Positions 45,349 through 57,475 are shown, numbered from the stretch's first letter. The stretch: DNA of 64,000 bases from Maricaulaceae bacterium (GCA_026126205.1 JAHCJP010000003.1:186001-250000), one strand, 5' to 3'. Program-made: numbers and translations. The notes: generated by a model from the sequence alone, not told the origin.

Positions 45349-46008
45349 ATGAGCAGCGAAATCGTTCTTAACGTCGAGGTGCGCGAGCGCACCGGCACCG
45401 GCGGCGCCCGTCAGGCGCGCCGCGAGGGCTGGGTTCCCGGCGTGCTGTATGGCGGTCCGCGCGGCTCCGTGCCGATCAGCATCAAGGAAACCGTGCTGCG
45501 CAAGGCGATCAACACCGGCAAGTTCCTGTCCCACCTGGTGACGCTGGAACACAAGGGCGAGCGTCAGCCCGTTATCCCGCGCGACGTGCAGTTCCACCCG
45601 GTCACCGACATCCCGATGCATGTCGATCTCTACCGGGTCGAGGAGGGCTCGATCATCTCCATCGAAGTGCCGGTGCGGTTCGAGAACCATGAGAAGGCCC
45701 CCGGCCTGAAGCGCGGCGGCGTTCTGAACATCGTTCGTCACGCCGTGGAGCTGGATTGCCCGGCCGGTGCGATCCCGGAAGCCGTCATTATCGACCTTGC
45801 CGGCCGCGAGATTGGCGACAGCATCCACATCTCCGCCGTCGTCCTGCCCGAAGGCGTCAGGCCGACCATCAAGGATCGCGACTTCACCATCGCCACCGTC
45901 CAGGGCGCGCGCGTCATGGTCGAGGATGAAACCCCGGCCGCCGAGGCCGAGGACGCCGAGGCCGAAGCCGCCGGGGAAGGCGAGGACGAAGGCAAGTCCG
46001 AGGACTAG
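45349..46008 (+). CDS. rplY: 50S ribosomal protein L25 (Ctc/TL5 form)
   Basis: A 219-residue long-form L25. It has the N-terminal 5S-rRNA-binding half (RERTGTGGARQARREGWVPG), a TL5-type C-terminal domain and a Glu/Ala/Asp-rich acidic tail of about 25 residues, as is common in alphaproteobacteria. AGGGA precedes the ATG. The pth gene follows 36 bases on; the rplY-pth-ychF order is a conserved one. Confidence 0.95.
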   Translation: MSSEIVLNVEVRERTGTGGARQARREGWVPGVLYGGPRGSVPISIKETVLRKAINTGKFLSHLVTLEHKGERQPVIPRDVQFHPVTDIPMHVDLYRVEEGSIISIEVPVRFENHEKAPGLKRGGVLNIVRHAVELDCPAGAIPEAVIIDLAGREIGDSIHISAVVLPEGVRPTIKDRDFTIATVQGARVMVEDETPAAEAEDAEAEAAGEGEDEGKSED

Positions 46009-46044
46009 GGGTTTCCCGCCCGGCGGCCCTGCGGAGGCCCGCCC

Positions 46045-46659
46045 ATGCTGCTGATCGCCGGCCTTGGCAATCCGGGCGCGCGATACGCCCGCAACCGCCA
46101 CAATATCGGCTTCATGGCCGTGGACGCCATTGCGCGCGCCCACGGCTTCGGCCCGTGGAAATCGCGGTTTTCGGCGCTGGTCAGCGAGGGCGCGTTCGAT
46201 ACGCCTTCAGGACCGGTCAAGACGCTGCTGGTCAAGCCGCAGACCTTCTACAATCTTTCCGGCCAGGCGGTTGGGGAAGCGGCGCGATTTTACAAGATCC
46301 CGCTGTCCGGCATCGTCGTTTTTCATGACGAACTGGATCTGGCCCCCGGCAAGTTCCGGCTGAAGACCGGCGGCGGCAACGCTGGCAATAACGGCCTGAA
46401 ATCCATCGCCCAGCACGTGGGGGCGGATTTTCAGCGCGGCCGCATCGGTATCGGCCATCCCGGCGACAAGGACCGGGTGACCGGCTATGTGCTGTCCGAC
46501 ATCCCGAAGGCTGACGAGGCGTGGGCCGGGCGCCTGTGCGGCGCCATCGCCGAGGCCCTGCCGCTGCTGGCGGCCGGCGAGCGCGACGCCTTCCAGACCC
46601 GCGTCACCTTCCTCGCCCCGGCGCCGGACAGCCCCGGCCCGCGCGCCGATCAGGCCTGA
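46045..46659 (+). CDS. pth: peptidyl-tRNA hydrolase
   Basis: A 204-residue enzyme with GLGNPGARYARNRHNIGF at the N-terminus, including the catalytic His, and the HDELDLAPG and GGGNAGNNGLKS motifs. It frees tRNA from peptidyl-tRNA dropped by ribosomes. It follows rplY and precedes, after a small block of unrelated minus-strand genes, ychF. Confidence 0.95.
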   Translation: MLLIAGLGNPGARYARNRHNIGFMAVDAIARAHGFGPWKSRFSALVSEGAFDTPSGPVKTLLVKPQTFYNLSGQAVGEAARFYKIPLSGIVVFHDELDLAPGKFRLKTGGGNAGNNGLKSIAQHVGADFQRGRIGIGHPGDKDRVTGYVLSDIPKADEAWAGRLCGAIAEALPLLAAGERDAFQTRVTFLAPAPDSPGPRADQA

Positions 46660-46663
46660 CGCG

Positions 46664-47137
46664 TCATTGCGCCGTGCGCGGATCGTCCTCGGGATTGACG
46701 TAATTGATCGCCCAGGGGCCGATACTGTTGAGCTGAACCACGGTTTCCACCTCCGTAAAGGCGAAATGCGTCATACCGGACGGAAACGCGAAAAAACCGC
46801 CGGCCTCCAGCGCCCGCGCCGTGTCCGGGTCGACGGCGTCGCCCATGCCGATGTGGAAAACGCCCGAAATAACGGTGACGACCTCCGTCTGCGGATGCCA
46901 GTGCAGCGGAATCTGGTATCCGGCCGGAAGCCGGAGCCGTAAAGCGAACAACCCCTCCGCGCCCGGATCCCCGTAAAGCACGGCCATCTGCGCGCCCCGG
47001 GGAAGCGACGGCGGCCCCGCCGCCCACGTGATTTCGTCCGCATCGAGCAATGTGTGCCCGGCGCTGTGTTCGTCCCCGGCCGCCGCCGCGCCTGTTGCGG
47101 CGAAAGCGAGTGCGATCATTGCGATTGCGGTTTTCAT
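46664..47137 (-). CDS. secreted cupin-domain protein
   Basis: A 157-residue protein. The first 20 or so residues form a signal peptide (MKTAIAMIALAFAATGAAAA). The rest is a single cupin barrel with the metal-ligand motif HWHPQTEVV and a later GGFFAFPSGMTHFAF block. Periplasmic cupins of this kind have varied or unknown substrates. It is convergent with pth, ending only a few bases from it. Confidence 0.75.
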   Translation of the reverse strand: MKTAIAMIALAFAATGAAAAGDEHSAGHTLLDADEITWAAGPPSLPRGAQMAVLYGDPGAEGLFALRLRLPAGYQIPLHWHPQTEVVTVISGVFHIGMGDAVDPDTARALEAGGFFAFPSGMTHFAFTEVETVVQLNSIGPWAINYVNPEDDPRTAQ

Positions 47138-47212
47138 AAAATGCCTCCCGGCGATACTGCCTTTAAGGGCTGCCTTTCACAGCCCGGGCGCATCCTAGCA
47201 GAAAACCGCGCC

Positions 47213-47833
47213 TCAGGCCCCCCTGCGCCCCCAGGGCGCCAGCGCAAGGTGGCTGGTCAGGATCAGGGTCAGCAGCATCACCACGCCGTACTGGTCGGTG
47301 GTTCCGTGCGGTTCGCCGTCGCGGAGCAGGAAGAAGGCGGCGCCGTAGCCGGCCAGCCAGACAGTGAGCGCGGCGGTGTTGAAGGGCGCCCAGACGGCGC
47401 GGCGTTTCGGCGTTCCCGGCCGGATCAGCAGCGCCAGCGCCAGCAACAGGCCTGCGCCGGCGAGAGCGCTGGCGACGATGGTGATGTCGACGGCCACCCC
47501 CAGCGTGTCGCCGCGGAACATGAACGGTCCGGTCTGCAGCCGGAACAGCAGGATCGTCGCCGCCCACACCGCGAACCAGACCGCCGCCAGCGCGCCGAAG
47601 GCGCGGCGCGGCGCGCGCCACGCCGCCCAGAACAGCAGCGCGAGAAACACGGCGAGACCGCTGAGAATCAGATAATCGCCGCCGATTCCGGCGCCGCCGA
47701 TGCTGAAGCCCAGCAGCGGCATTCCCCATTCATAGCTGGCCCCGTCCATCCAGCCGCGGCTGAACGGCAGGAATACCGGAATCGCCGTCGGCGTGAACAG
47801 AACGATCAGCAAGGCGCGATACAGTCTTTGCAT
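47213..47833 (-). CDS. integral membrane protein, unknown function
   Basis: A 206-residue protein with about six predicted membrane spans and no charged catalytic motif. The start at 47833 is supported by GGGAGGG on the minus strand; the frame is open further upstream but without a better RBS. It lies between two other minus-strand membrane or secreted proteins that are probably lineage-specific. I do not recognise the family. Confidence 0.65.
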   Translation of the reverse strand: MQRLYRALLIVLFTPTAIPVFLPFSRGWMDGASYEWGMPLLGFSIGGAGIGGDYLILSGLAVFLALLFWAAWRAPRRAFGALAAVWFAVWAATILLFRLQTGPFMFRGDTLGVAVDITIVASALAGAGLLLALALLIRPGTPKRRAVWAPFNTAALTVWLAGYGAAFFLLRDGEPHGTTDQYGVVMLLTLILTSHLALAPWGRRGA

Positions 47834-47909
47834 CCGGCCCTCCCAGGAAACCGGCGCCAGAAAACGCCTGCGCGAGTGCACAGACAAGTGAATTCCCGTT
47901 AAGGCCTTG

Positions 47910-48278
47910 TCAGGAGACGGCGCCCAGCGCGCCAAGCAATGTCATCGTCGCGAACAACACGAAGGGCGGAACCCGCTGCGGCGGAAACTTCGCCCGCCAG
48001 CAGACATAGCCGCACAACGCCAGAACCAGAGCCGAGAACACGGTCAGCCCGGCCCCCAGCAGCCACGGCGCGCCAAGGCCTGCCCAGACGAACGCCGCAG
48101 CCATGAACAGCAGCAGCAGGCTGACGATATGCCAGCAGAAATACATCAGCCAGCGCGAGGCGAGGGTTATGTCCCGCGCTTTCAGCAATGGCCGCACCAC
48201 CAGCCGGCCGCCCAGAAACACATGAACGAAGAAGGCGGCGAACGCCGCGGCTGCGGCGGCGAAGAAAGCGAGGATCAT
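47910..48278 (-). CDS. small integral membrane protein, unknown function
   Basis: A 122-residue protein with about four predicted membrane helices (starting MILAFFAAAAAAFAAFFVHV). GGGAGACG precedes the ATG. No recognised domain. It is divergent from ychF and precedes the membrane gene at 47213 on the same strand, 76 bases away. Confidence 0.6.
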   Translation of the reverse strand: MILAFFAAAAAAFAAFFVHVFLGGRLVVRPLLKARDITLASRWLMYFCWHIVSLLLLFMAAAFVWAGLGAPWLLGAGLTVFSALVLALCGYVCWRAKFPPQRVPPFVLFATMTLLGALGAVS

Positions 48279-48403
48279 GCCGCGTCTCCCGTGTGGCCAA
48301 GCCAGCATAACGGCGCCTGCGCGCGAACGCGCCGCGCCGATTGACCGCAGGGGCCGCGCGGGCTAGGCCACGCCGCGATTTCTACGCCGGAAGGAATGCG
48401 TCC

Positions 48404-49501
48404 ATGGGCTTCAAATGCGGCATCGTCGGCCTGCCGAATGTCGGCAAGTCGACGCTTTTCAACGCCCTGACCCAGACCGCCGCGGCGCAGGCCGCGAACT
48501 ATCCCTTTTGCACCATCGAGCCGAATGTCGGCGACGTGGCGGTGCCGGAGCCGCGGCTGACGAAACTGGCGGAAATCGCCGGCTCGAAGGAGATCATCCC
48601 GGCGCGAATGAATTTCGTCGACATCGCCGGCCTTGTCCGCGGCGCTAGCAAGGGCGAGGGGCTGGGCAACCAGTTCCTGGCCAATATCCGCGAGGTCGAC
48701 GCCGTGGCCTATGTGTTACGCTGTTTCGAGGATGGCGACGTCACCCATGTCGAGGGCCGGGTGGACCCGATCGCCGATCTGGAAACGGTCGAGACCGAGC
48801 TGATGCTGGCCGATCTCGAAAGCCTGGAGAAGCGCAAGGTCAATATCGAGAAGAAGGCCAAAACCGGCGACAAGGAAGCCAAGGAGGCCCTCACCCTGAT
48901 CGATCTGGCGCTGGCCGAACTGACCGAGGGCCGTCCGGCGCGCAAGGCGAAGGTTCCGGACGACAAGCGGCGGCAATGGCGGATGCTGCAATTGCTAACC
49001 GCCAAGCCGGTGCTCTACATCGCCAATGTCGACGAGGCGAGCGCCGCTGATGGCAACGCCCATTCCGCCCGCGTGGTTGAATACGCGCATGGCGAAGGCG
49101 CCCCCGCGGTGGTGATTTCGGCGAAGATCGAGGCCGAGCTGGCGCTGCTGGACGAGGACGAACGCGCCGAATACCTGGAGACGCTGGGCCTGCCCGAACC
49201 GGGCCTGAACCGGCTGATCCGCGCCGGATACGACCTTCTGGACCTGCAGACCTATTTCACCGCCGGGCCGAAGGAGGCGCGGGCCTGGACGATCCGCAAG
49301 GGCTGGACGGCGCCGCGCGCCGCCGGCGTCATCCACGGCGACTTCGAAAAGGGCTTCATCCGCGCCGAGACCATCGCCTTTGACGACTATGTGGCGCTGG
49401 GCGGCGAGGCCGGCGCGCGCGAGGCCGGAAAGCTGCGCCAGGAAGGCAAGGACTATGTCGTCCGCGACGGCGACGTGATGCTGTTCAAGTTCAACGTTTG
49501 A
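48404..49501 (+). CDS. ychF: redox-regulated ATPase, OLA1/YchF family
   Basis: A 365-residue P-loop protein of the Obg/OLA family. G1 is GLPNVGKST; the NVDE motif replaces the NKxD of GTPases, which explains its ATP preference; and the C-terminal TGS-like domain ([15 protein letters not shown]) ends in the typical VMLFKFNV. It associates with ribosomes and responds to oxidative stress. GGAAGGA precedes the ATG at 48404; the longer open frame upstream is unlikely to be used. Confidence 0.96.
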   Translation: MGFKCGIVGLPNVGKSTLFNALTQTAAAQAANYPFCTIEPNVGDVAVPEPRLTKLAEIAGSKEIIPARMNFVDIAGLVRGASKGEGLGNQFLANIREVDAVAYVLRCFEDGDVTHVEGRVDPIADLETVETELMLADLESLEKRKVNIEKKAKTGDKEAKEALTLIDLALAELTEGRPARKAKVPDDKRRQWRMLQLLTAKPVLYIANVDEASAADGNAHSARVVEYAHGEGAPAVVISAKIEAELALLDEDERAEYLETLGLPEPGLNRLIRAGYDLLDLQTYFTAGPKEARAWTIRKGWTAPRAAGVIHGDFEKGFIRAETIAFDDYVALGGEAGAREAGKLRQEGKDYVVRDGDVMLFKFNV

Positions 49502-49526
49502 CCGGCGCGCAAATGTCTCGCGCCGG
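49502..49526. terminator. possible hairpin after ychF
   Basis: ccggcgcg (49502-49509) pairs perfectly with cgcgccgg (49519-49526) around a nine-base loop directly after the ychF stop. A third ccggcgcg lies at 49542-49549. No T-run follows, so it may be a Rho-assisted or mRNA-stabilising structure rather than a classic terminator. Confidence 0.4.
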
Positions 49527-49575
49527 CCCCCGTGTCGGGAACCGGCGCGATCATTCTGTCGTTACGATGCGTCCG

Positions 49576-50055
49576 TCAGGCGCTGATGGTGCGCATCAAC
49601 GTGGCGGCGTTGATCTGGAACGCCACCACGGTCTGGCCGGCGTTGATCACCGTCAGCAGCAGGAATTCAGTATTGCCGAACATCGACGCCCACGGCACAC
49701 CCGCGGCGCCCAGCGTGAACAGCACGATCTGCACCACCGCGAGAACGCCTATCATCAGCACCTCGCCGATATTGTTCTCGCCGGGGCGTGAGACCTTCAA
49801 CTGCTCGAACATCGCCATCACGGCGGCGGTGACCATCAGCACCTCGACCCAGGCCAGCGCGTAGGAGCCGACGGTGAACAGTGGCGTCCGCGGATCGGAA
49901 AACACGAAATAGCCGATGATGTAGAGCAGCAGGATGAACAGAAATCCTGGTATGAAACGCATCGGGCCTCTCCCTCCTGCCCCCCGCCGGCGGGCGCGGT
50001 CGCTGCGACGGGCGATCACCGCCGCTGTTTCGTCGACGCCGAGATCCGCTGCCAT
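49576..50055 (-). CDS. small membrane protein, unknown function
   Basis: A protein of up to 159 residues with about four membrane spans in the C-terminal 128. There are two plausible starts in the same frame: ATG 50055, preceded by AGGGGAG, gives a hydrophilic, Arg-rich N-terminal extension; ATG 49962, preceded by GGAGGGAGAGG, gives a 128-residue, purely membrane protein. Both ribosome-binding sites are strong, so two forms may be made. It is divergent from the DUF3224 gene. Confidence 0.65.
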   Translation of the reverse strand: MAADLGVDETAAVIARRSDRARRRGAGGRGPMRFIPGFLFILLLYIIGYFVFSDPRTPLFTVGSYALAWVEVLMVTAAVMAMFEQLKVSRPGENNIGEVLMIGVLAVVQIVLFTLGAAGVPWASMFGNTEFLLLTVINAGQTVVAFQINAATLMRTISA

Positions 50056-50247
50056 GGTGGCACTCCCCTGATGTCCCAGTACTCACACTAAACACCAGTA
50101 TGTGGCCGAAACGCGACAAAAGATTACCCCCTTCGCGCATGGCGCGATCCATAGACGAGGAATACCCGTATGGGTTGCCCGGCGCGCCCGCGCTTTACGG
50201 CGCGACCGCGGCCTGCCTAATCTGAGACCCGGAATGGAGCGCGCAGC

Positions 50248-50721
50248 ATGACGCTATTCTCCGCCAGTCTGGCCGCCCTCGCGGCCTTCGCCCTGTCTGA
50301 CGGCCCCGGCGCGCCGCTGACGGCGGCGGGCGAGTTCGACGTTGCCGTCATTCTTGAGGTCGAGGGCGATGACGGCGGACCGGACCGCTACCGGCTGGAA
50401 AAAACCTATCACGGCGGCATGTCCGGCCCCGCTGCGGGCGAGATGCTGGGCGTCAGCCATCCGGACGCCGGCGCCGGCGCCTATGTGGCGATAGAGCGAT
50501 TCGAGGGAGTTCTGGACGGCCGCGCCGGCGGCTTCGCGCTGGTGCATCGCGGGGTGATGGATGAAAGCGGGCAGGAGCTGAGCATGACCATCGCGCCAGG
50601 ATCGGGAACCGGCGGTCTCGCCGGCATATCGGGGCGGATGACGCTGACCCCGGCGCAGACCCCGGGCCGGCGCGGCTATGAGCTGGAATACACGCTGCCG
50701 CAGGCGGAGGGCGCGCGATGA
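50248..50721 (+). CDS. DUF3224-family protein
   Basis: A 157-residue protein with a short hydrophobic N-terminus. The core has the DUF3224 pattern: SGPAAGEMLG, then Y.AIERFEGVLDGRAGGFALVH, then SGTGGLAGISG. The fold is related to allene-oxide-cyclase-like barrels; its biological role is not known. Its stop overlaps the enoyl-CoA hydratase start by 4 bases (ATGA). Confidence 0.8.
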   Translation: MTLFSASLAALAAFALSDGPGAPLTAAGEFDVAVILEVEGDDGGPDRYRLEKTYHGGMSGPAAGEMLGVSHPDAGAGAYVAIERFEGVLDGRAGGFALVHRGVMDESGQELSMTIAPGSGTGGLAGISGRMTLTPAQTPGRRGYELEYTLPQAEGAR

Positions 50722-51599
50722 GCTTCGAGACAATCCGCTATGCCGTCGACGGTCCGGTGGCGACCATCACCCTGCACCGGCCGGAAAAGCTGAACGCCTT
50801 CACCCACCAGATGAAGGACGATGTCGTCGCGGCGCTGGACGCCGCCGACGCGGACGACGCGGTGCGCGCCGTGGTGTTCACCGGCGAGGGCAAGGCTTAT
50901 TGCGCCGGCGCCGATCTTTCGATGGGCGCAGAGACCTTCAACCTGATGACCCAGGCGAAGGAGAAAGGCGAGCTGGACGATTCCGACCCGCGCTGGCGCG
51001 ATTCCGGCGGGGTGATGAACCTGCGCATCTGGAACAGCCTGAAGCCTGTGATCGCAGCGGTGAACGGGGCCGCCGTCGGCGTCGGCGCCACCATGCTGCT
51101 GCCTATGGACATTCGCATCGCGGCGGAAAATGCCCGTTTCGGCTTTCCCTTTGCGCGGCGCGGCATCATGTGGGACGGCGGGGCGAGCTGGTTTCTGCCA
51201 CGCATCGTCGGCATCTCAACCGCCATGGACTGGGGGCTGACCGGGCGCACTTTCGACGCCGCCGAGGCGAAACAGGCGGGCTTGGTCAGCGCCGTTCTCG
51301 CGCCGGAAGACCTGCTGCCGGCAGCTTACGAAAAGGCGCGGCTGATCGCCGAGACCGCAGCGCCGGTGTCGGTGACGGCGATGCGCCGCCTGGCCTGGCG
51401 CATGCTGGGCGCAGCGCACCCGATGGACGCCCATCGCATCGAGACGAAGGCGATCCTGCACGCGGGCATGAGCCCGGACGCGATGGAGGGGGTGATGTCC
51501 TTTCTGGAAAAGCGCCCGCCGCAGTTTCCGATGCAGGTGTCGAAGGATTTGCCGCCCTGGTGGCCGGGGGTGGTGGAGCCCGGCTACCAGGATCTTTAG
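50718..51599 (+). CDS. enoyl-CoA hydratase/isomerase family protein (crotonase)
   Basis: A 293-residue crotonase. The oxyanion-hole segments are GKAYCAGADLSMG and AAVNGAAVGVGATMLLPMD, and the fold's C-terminal helices follow. Members hydrate, isomerise or otherwise process acyl-CoA. The canonical hydratase glutamates are not clearly in place, so the exact reaction is left open. It is coupled to the DUF3224 gene by a 4-base overlap. Confidence 0.88.
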   Translation: MSFETIRYAVDGPVATITLHRPEKLNAFTHQMKDDVVAALDAADADDAVRAVVFTGEGKAYCAGADLSMGAETFNLMTQAKEKGELDDSDPRWRDSGGVMNLRIWNSLKPVIAAVNGAAVGVGATMLLPMDIRIAAENARFGFPFARRGIMWDGGASWFLPRIVGISTAMDWGLTGRTFDAAEAKQAGLVSAVLAPEDLLPAAYEKARLIAETAAPVSVTAMRRLAWRMLGAAHPMDAHRIETKAILHAGMSPDAMEGVMSFLEKRPPQFPMQVSKDLPPWWPGVVEPGYQDL

Positions 51600-51713
51600 C
51601 ACGTTGAAAATTCAGCCTTGACTGCGGCGCCCGCAATGCGAAGTTGAGTTACGGAAAGTTCATCTGCGGCGTTCAGCCTGCCCGCGCGTTCAGAACCACC
51701 GCCGGAGCCCAGC

Positions 51714-52955
51714 ATGGTCATCATCGCCGCCCGCCCGGCCCGCGCGCCGCTCAGCAAGGCTGAGCTGATCGGCATGGTGGCGGCGCTGATGGCGCTTAAC
51801 GCCTTCGCCATTGATATCATGCTGCCGGCGCTGCCGGACATCGGCAACGCCTTCGGCGCCATGAACGGCAATGAGCGCCAGCTGACCGTGATCGTCTATG
51901 TGTTCGGCTTCGGCGTCGCGCAGCTGTTCTACGGGCCGCTGGCCGACGCCTGGGGGCGGCGCGGGGTGTTGCTGGGCGCAATGGCGGCTTTCATCGCCGC
52001 GACAGTGCTGTGCGTGCTGGCGCAGAGCTTCGAAGCCTTCATCGCCGGGCGATTGTTGCAGGGCGTGGCGGCTGCGGCGACGCGCGTGATCGCCATGGCC
52101 GTGGTGCGCGACCTGATGTCCGGCCGCCGCATGGCGGAAGTGGTTTCCTTCGCGATGACGATCTTCATGGCCGCGCCGATCCTGGCGCCCGCAGTCGGTC
52201 AGCTGATCCTGTTTACCGCCCCGTGGCGGTGGATTTTCCTCACCCTGCTTCTGGGCGCGGCGGCGATCTTCGCCTGGGCCTGGCTGCGGCTGCCGGAAAC
52301 CCTGAAGCCAGAGGACCGGCTGCCATTGCGTCCGGCGTCGACGGCGCGCTCCTACGCCAGCGCGCTGACGGCGCGGCTGACGCTGGGCTACACGGCCGCC
52401 AGCTCGTTGATCTTCGGGGCGCTGTTCGCCTTCATCGCCGCTTCCGAACAGGTTCTGGCCGAACAGTACGGGCTGGGTCCGGCCTTCGTCATCGCCTTCG
52501 CCGGGGTGGCGCTGGGCATGTCGGCGACCAATTTCATCAATGGCCGGCTGGTGCGGCGATTGGGCATGCGGCGGCTGTCGCATGGCGCGCTGATCGCCTT
52601 TACGGCGCTGAGCGTGCTGCACGCAGCGCTGACGCTTTCCGGCGCGCCGCCCTTCTGGCTGTTCTATGCGCTGCTGACCCTGACCATGGTGCTGTTCGGA
52701 CTGATCGGCGCCAACTTCTCGGCGCTGGTCATGGAGCCGGCCGGCCATAACGCCGGGGTCACCGCCGCGGTCTATGGCTCGGCCACATCCATATTCGGCG
52801 CGATTCTGGGCGGCGCCGTCGGCATGGCCTATGACGGCAGCGCCCTGCCGCTGGTCGGCGGCATGGCGGCGCTGGGCGCGGGCGCGCTCGTCGCGGTGTT
52901 GATCACCGAGCGCGGGCGTTTGTTCTTTGAAGGCGACGCCGCTGAAGAAGCGTGA
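51714..52955 (+). CDS. MFS drug/efflux transporter, Bcr/CflA type
   Basis: A 413-residue protein with twelve predicted membrane spans. The loop-2/3 motif is GPLADAWGRRGVLLGA, followed by the RLLQGVAAAATRVIAMAVVRD helix typical of Bcr/CflA-type proton-coupled multidrug exporters. The substrate cannot be told. Convergent with the MNT/HEPN module. Confidence 0.9.
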   Translation: MVIIAARPARAPLSKAELIGMVAALMALNAFAIDIMLPALPDIGNAFGAMNGNERQLTVIVYVFGFGVAQLFYGPLADAWGRRGVLLGAMAAFIAATVLCVLAQSFEAFIAGRLLQGVAAAATRVIAMAVVRDLMSGRRMAEVVSFAMTIFMAAPILAPAVGQLILFTAPWRWIFLTLLLGAAAIFAWAWLRLPETLKPEDRLPLRPASTARSYASALTARLTLGYTAASSLIFGALFAFIAASEQVLAEQYGLGPAFVIAFAGVALGMSATNFINGRLVRRLGMRRLSHGALIAFTALSVLHAALTLSGAPPFWLFYALLTLTMVLFGLIGANFSALVMEPAGHNAGVTAAVYGSATSIFGAILGGAVGMAYDGSALPLVGGMAALGAGALVAVLITERGRLFFEGDAAEEA

Positions 52956-52961
52956 GAGAGA

Positions 52962-53306
52962 TTACGCTTCGCGTTCAAGAATCGATTCGATCGCCGCCCT
53001 CAACGTATCCAGATCATCTGTGATGATCGTCCACAACGTTTCAACGTCAATAGCGTGATAGGCGTGGCGCAGGCGATTGCCGATATCCGCGACACGGCGC
53101 CATGGAATGTCGGGCCGCTGCGCCTTCAATGATTCAGGAATGTGACGCGATCCTTCGCTTATAATTTCCAGATAGCGTTCGACCGCCGCCATCAGATCCG
53201 GGTCGCGTGTCAGGTCGTCTAACGTCCGCGCCATGCGTAACACAGCCAGACGTTCGAATGCTTCTCGCATCCGCGCCAGCCGTTGGGCCAGGGTTGGGGC
53301 CGTCAC
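52962..53306 (-). CDS. hepT: HepT-like HEPN toxin (DUF86)
   Basis: A 114-residue all-helical DUF86 protein. The active-site segment reads DIGNRLRHAYHAID; the canonical RNxLxHxY Arg is Gly here, but Arg is next to the catalytic His, a variant I believe common in this family. HepT is an RNase-like toxin neutralised by its MntA partner. The start overlaps the mntA stop by 4 bases, the usual order for these modules (antitoxin first). Confidence 0.85.
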   Translation of the reverse strand: MTAPTLAQRLARMREAFERLAVLRMARTLDDLTRDPDLMAAVERYLEIISEGSRHIPESLKAQRPDIPWRRVADIGNRLRHAYHAIDVETLWTIITDDLDTLRAAIESILEREA

Positions 53307-53602
53307 CCGAAAACCGGGATCAGGTCGTCGCAGACACGTCTCTTGAACGCGGGATCGAGCTGGCGGTCAACGACGACGGTGCTGCGAAGTCCGGTCGCCT
53401 CTTCGGCGATCAGGCCGACGCCGGAAAGATTCAACAGGGAAAAACGCGCGCCGGGCGCGATGCTCACGAGCAAATCGACATCGCTGTCCGGGCGGGCGTC
53501 ACCGCGGGCGCGAGAGCCGAATACGGCCAGACGAGCCACGCCCTCCGCCCGGATTTCGGATTCACGGGCGCGCAAACGCGACAGAATCTCCGCAAGCGTC
53601 AT
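53303..53602 (-). CDS. mntA: MntA-like minimal nucleotidyltransferase antitoxin
   Basis: A 99-residue nucleotidyltransferase with the family active-site GSRARGDARPDSDVDLLV (GS, then DxD). In characterised MNT/HEPN pairs this enzyme inactivates HepT by adding AMP to the HepT Tyr in HxY. It precedes hepT with a 4-base overlap. The pair probably serves in stress response or mobile-element/phage defence. Confidence 0.87.
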   Translation of the reverse strand: MTLAEILSRLRARESEIRAEGVARLAVFGSRARGDARPDSDVDLLVSIAPGARFSLLNLSGVGLIAEEATGLRSTVVVDRQLDPAFKRRVCDDLIPVFG

Positions 53603-53680
53603 CTTTAGCCTCTTCGCGCGCAGGATAACACGACCCGGAGCGAATATCCGATAGGGTGAAACGCCCGGAAAACGGAGGCG

Positions 53681-54442
53681 TTACGCTTCGCGTTCGGCGA
53701 GGGCGGCGCGCTCCGACGGCGTCGGGAAGCGGTAGAAGATGTGCGCGCCGATGGTGCGTGTGTGCACCAGCGAGCCGGACCAGTGCGGGTTCACCGCCAC
53801 GGTGTGATAGTGCGTCGCGCGGTGCGTGACCGGGCGGGCGAAACCCATCATCGCGTGTTCGGCCACAAGCTGCGCCCGGCGCCAGGCGACGCCGCGCGGC
53901 GTCCGGTCCATCGACCCGTCGCAGGTGAAGGTGAACTGGCAGCCGGTGACGCGTTCAGAGCCCTGGTAGACCACGCCGCAGATGGTGGAGGGGTAGGCCC
54001 CGTGACGGACGCGGTTCAGCACCACTTCGGCGACGGCGAGTTGGCCGGTGAAGCCTTCGCCGCGGGCCTCGTAATAAACCGCCTCGGCGAGGCAACGCTG
54101 TTCGGCCGCCGCGGCCGCTGCGCTGCGGAAATGGCTGGCGTCGAAAGTGCGCAGATCGTCCAGCGGGCGGCCGGCGACCACATAGCCGCGCTCGGGGTCG
54201 GCGCTGACGGTGACGGCGGCGAGCTGCAGCGCCTGCGGCGCGTCCCAGTCGGCGGCGTCATCGGCGGTGCGCAGATAGCGCGAGGCCAGGTCGCGCCACA
54301 TCAGCGCCTCGTCCTGGTCCGCGGCGCGCTGGGCGGCCAATGGCATGAACACGGCGGCGGCCAGCAGCAGACCGGCCGCAGCCAGTCCCTGAACCGCGCC
54401 GATCCAGCGCTCGCGTCTGATGTCCGTCGCCGTGGCGGTCAT
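53681..54442 (-). CDS. cell-wall hydrolase, SleB family
   Basis: A 253-residue protein. An N-terminal membrane anchor (about 17-33, VQGLAAAGLLLAAAVFM) puts the rest in the periplasm. The C-terminal Hydrolase_2/SleB domain holds YYEARGEGFTGQLAVAEVVLNR (acid catalyst Glu in EARGE) and the YPSTICGVVYQG, CQFTF and HYHTVAVNP blocks. These enzymes are lytic transglycosylases that cut peptidoglycan. It lies downstream of ppdK on the same strand, after a 226-base gap that shows no gene. Confidence 0.88.
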   Translation of the reverse strand: MTATATDIRRERWIGAVQGLAAAGLLLAAAVFMPLAAQRAADQDEALMWRDLASRYLRTADDAADWDAPQALQLAAVTVSADPERGYVVAGRPLDDLRTFDASHFRSAAAAAAEQRCLAEAVYYEARGEGFTGQLAVAEVVLNRVRHGAYPSTICGVVYQGSERVTGCQFTFTCDGSMDRTPRGVAWRRAQLVAEHAMMGFARPVTHRATHYHTVAVNPHWSGSLVHTRTIGAHIFYRFPTPSERAALAEREA

Positions 54443-54668
54443 AAACCCGTCCGGTTTCGTTACTCATTCACGCGTAGTCAGATCGCGCGATTCAAGTTAC
54501 GCGCCACTCGCGGCGATGAGCTGCTTCGCCGGTAAATGAAGCGTAAAAATGGCGCGCCTGCGTAAAAGACCCTTCCGGGCCCGTCAAGCGCGCCATTGTC
54601 GCGTCCCAAATAGGTCCACCGGCGGCATTGTCAACCACTTGCAGTAAACCGCAAGTCTCTGCAAGGAC

Positions 54669-57347
<2,679 letters not shown>

Positions 57348-57413
57348 CGCGTCCGGTCCTCGATTTGGTTCCGTTTCATCAGTGCCGCGGCGCACGCTGG
57401 CGCGCTCCGCCAA

Positions 57414-57475
57414 CCCTCCCTCCCCTCGATGGGGAGGGTCCGTCCCCGGCCTTGAGCCGGGGGCGGGGGAGGGGT
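57414..57475. repeat. intergenic palindromic repeat, copy 1
   Basis: Between ppdK and glyS. ccctcccc (57418-57425) and ggggaggg (57431-57438) form a hairpin, followed by gtccg and a second GC-rich arm ending gggggaggggtgatc. The same layout recurs in inverted orientation at 60145-60192, so it is a dispersed repeat family rather than a one-off terminator. Confidence 0.75.
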
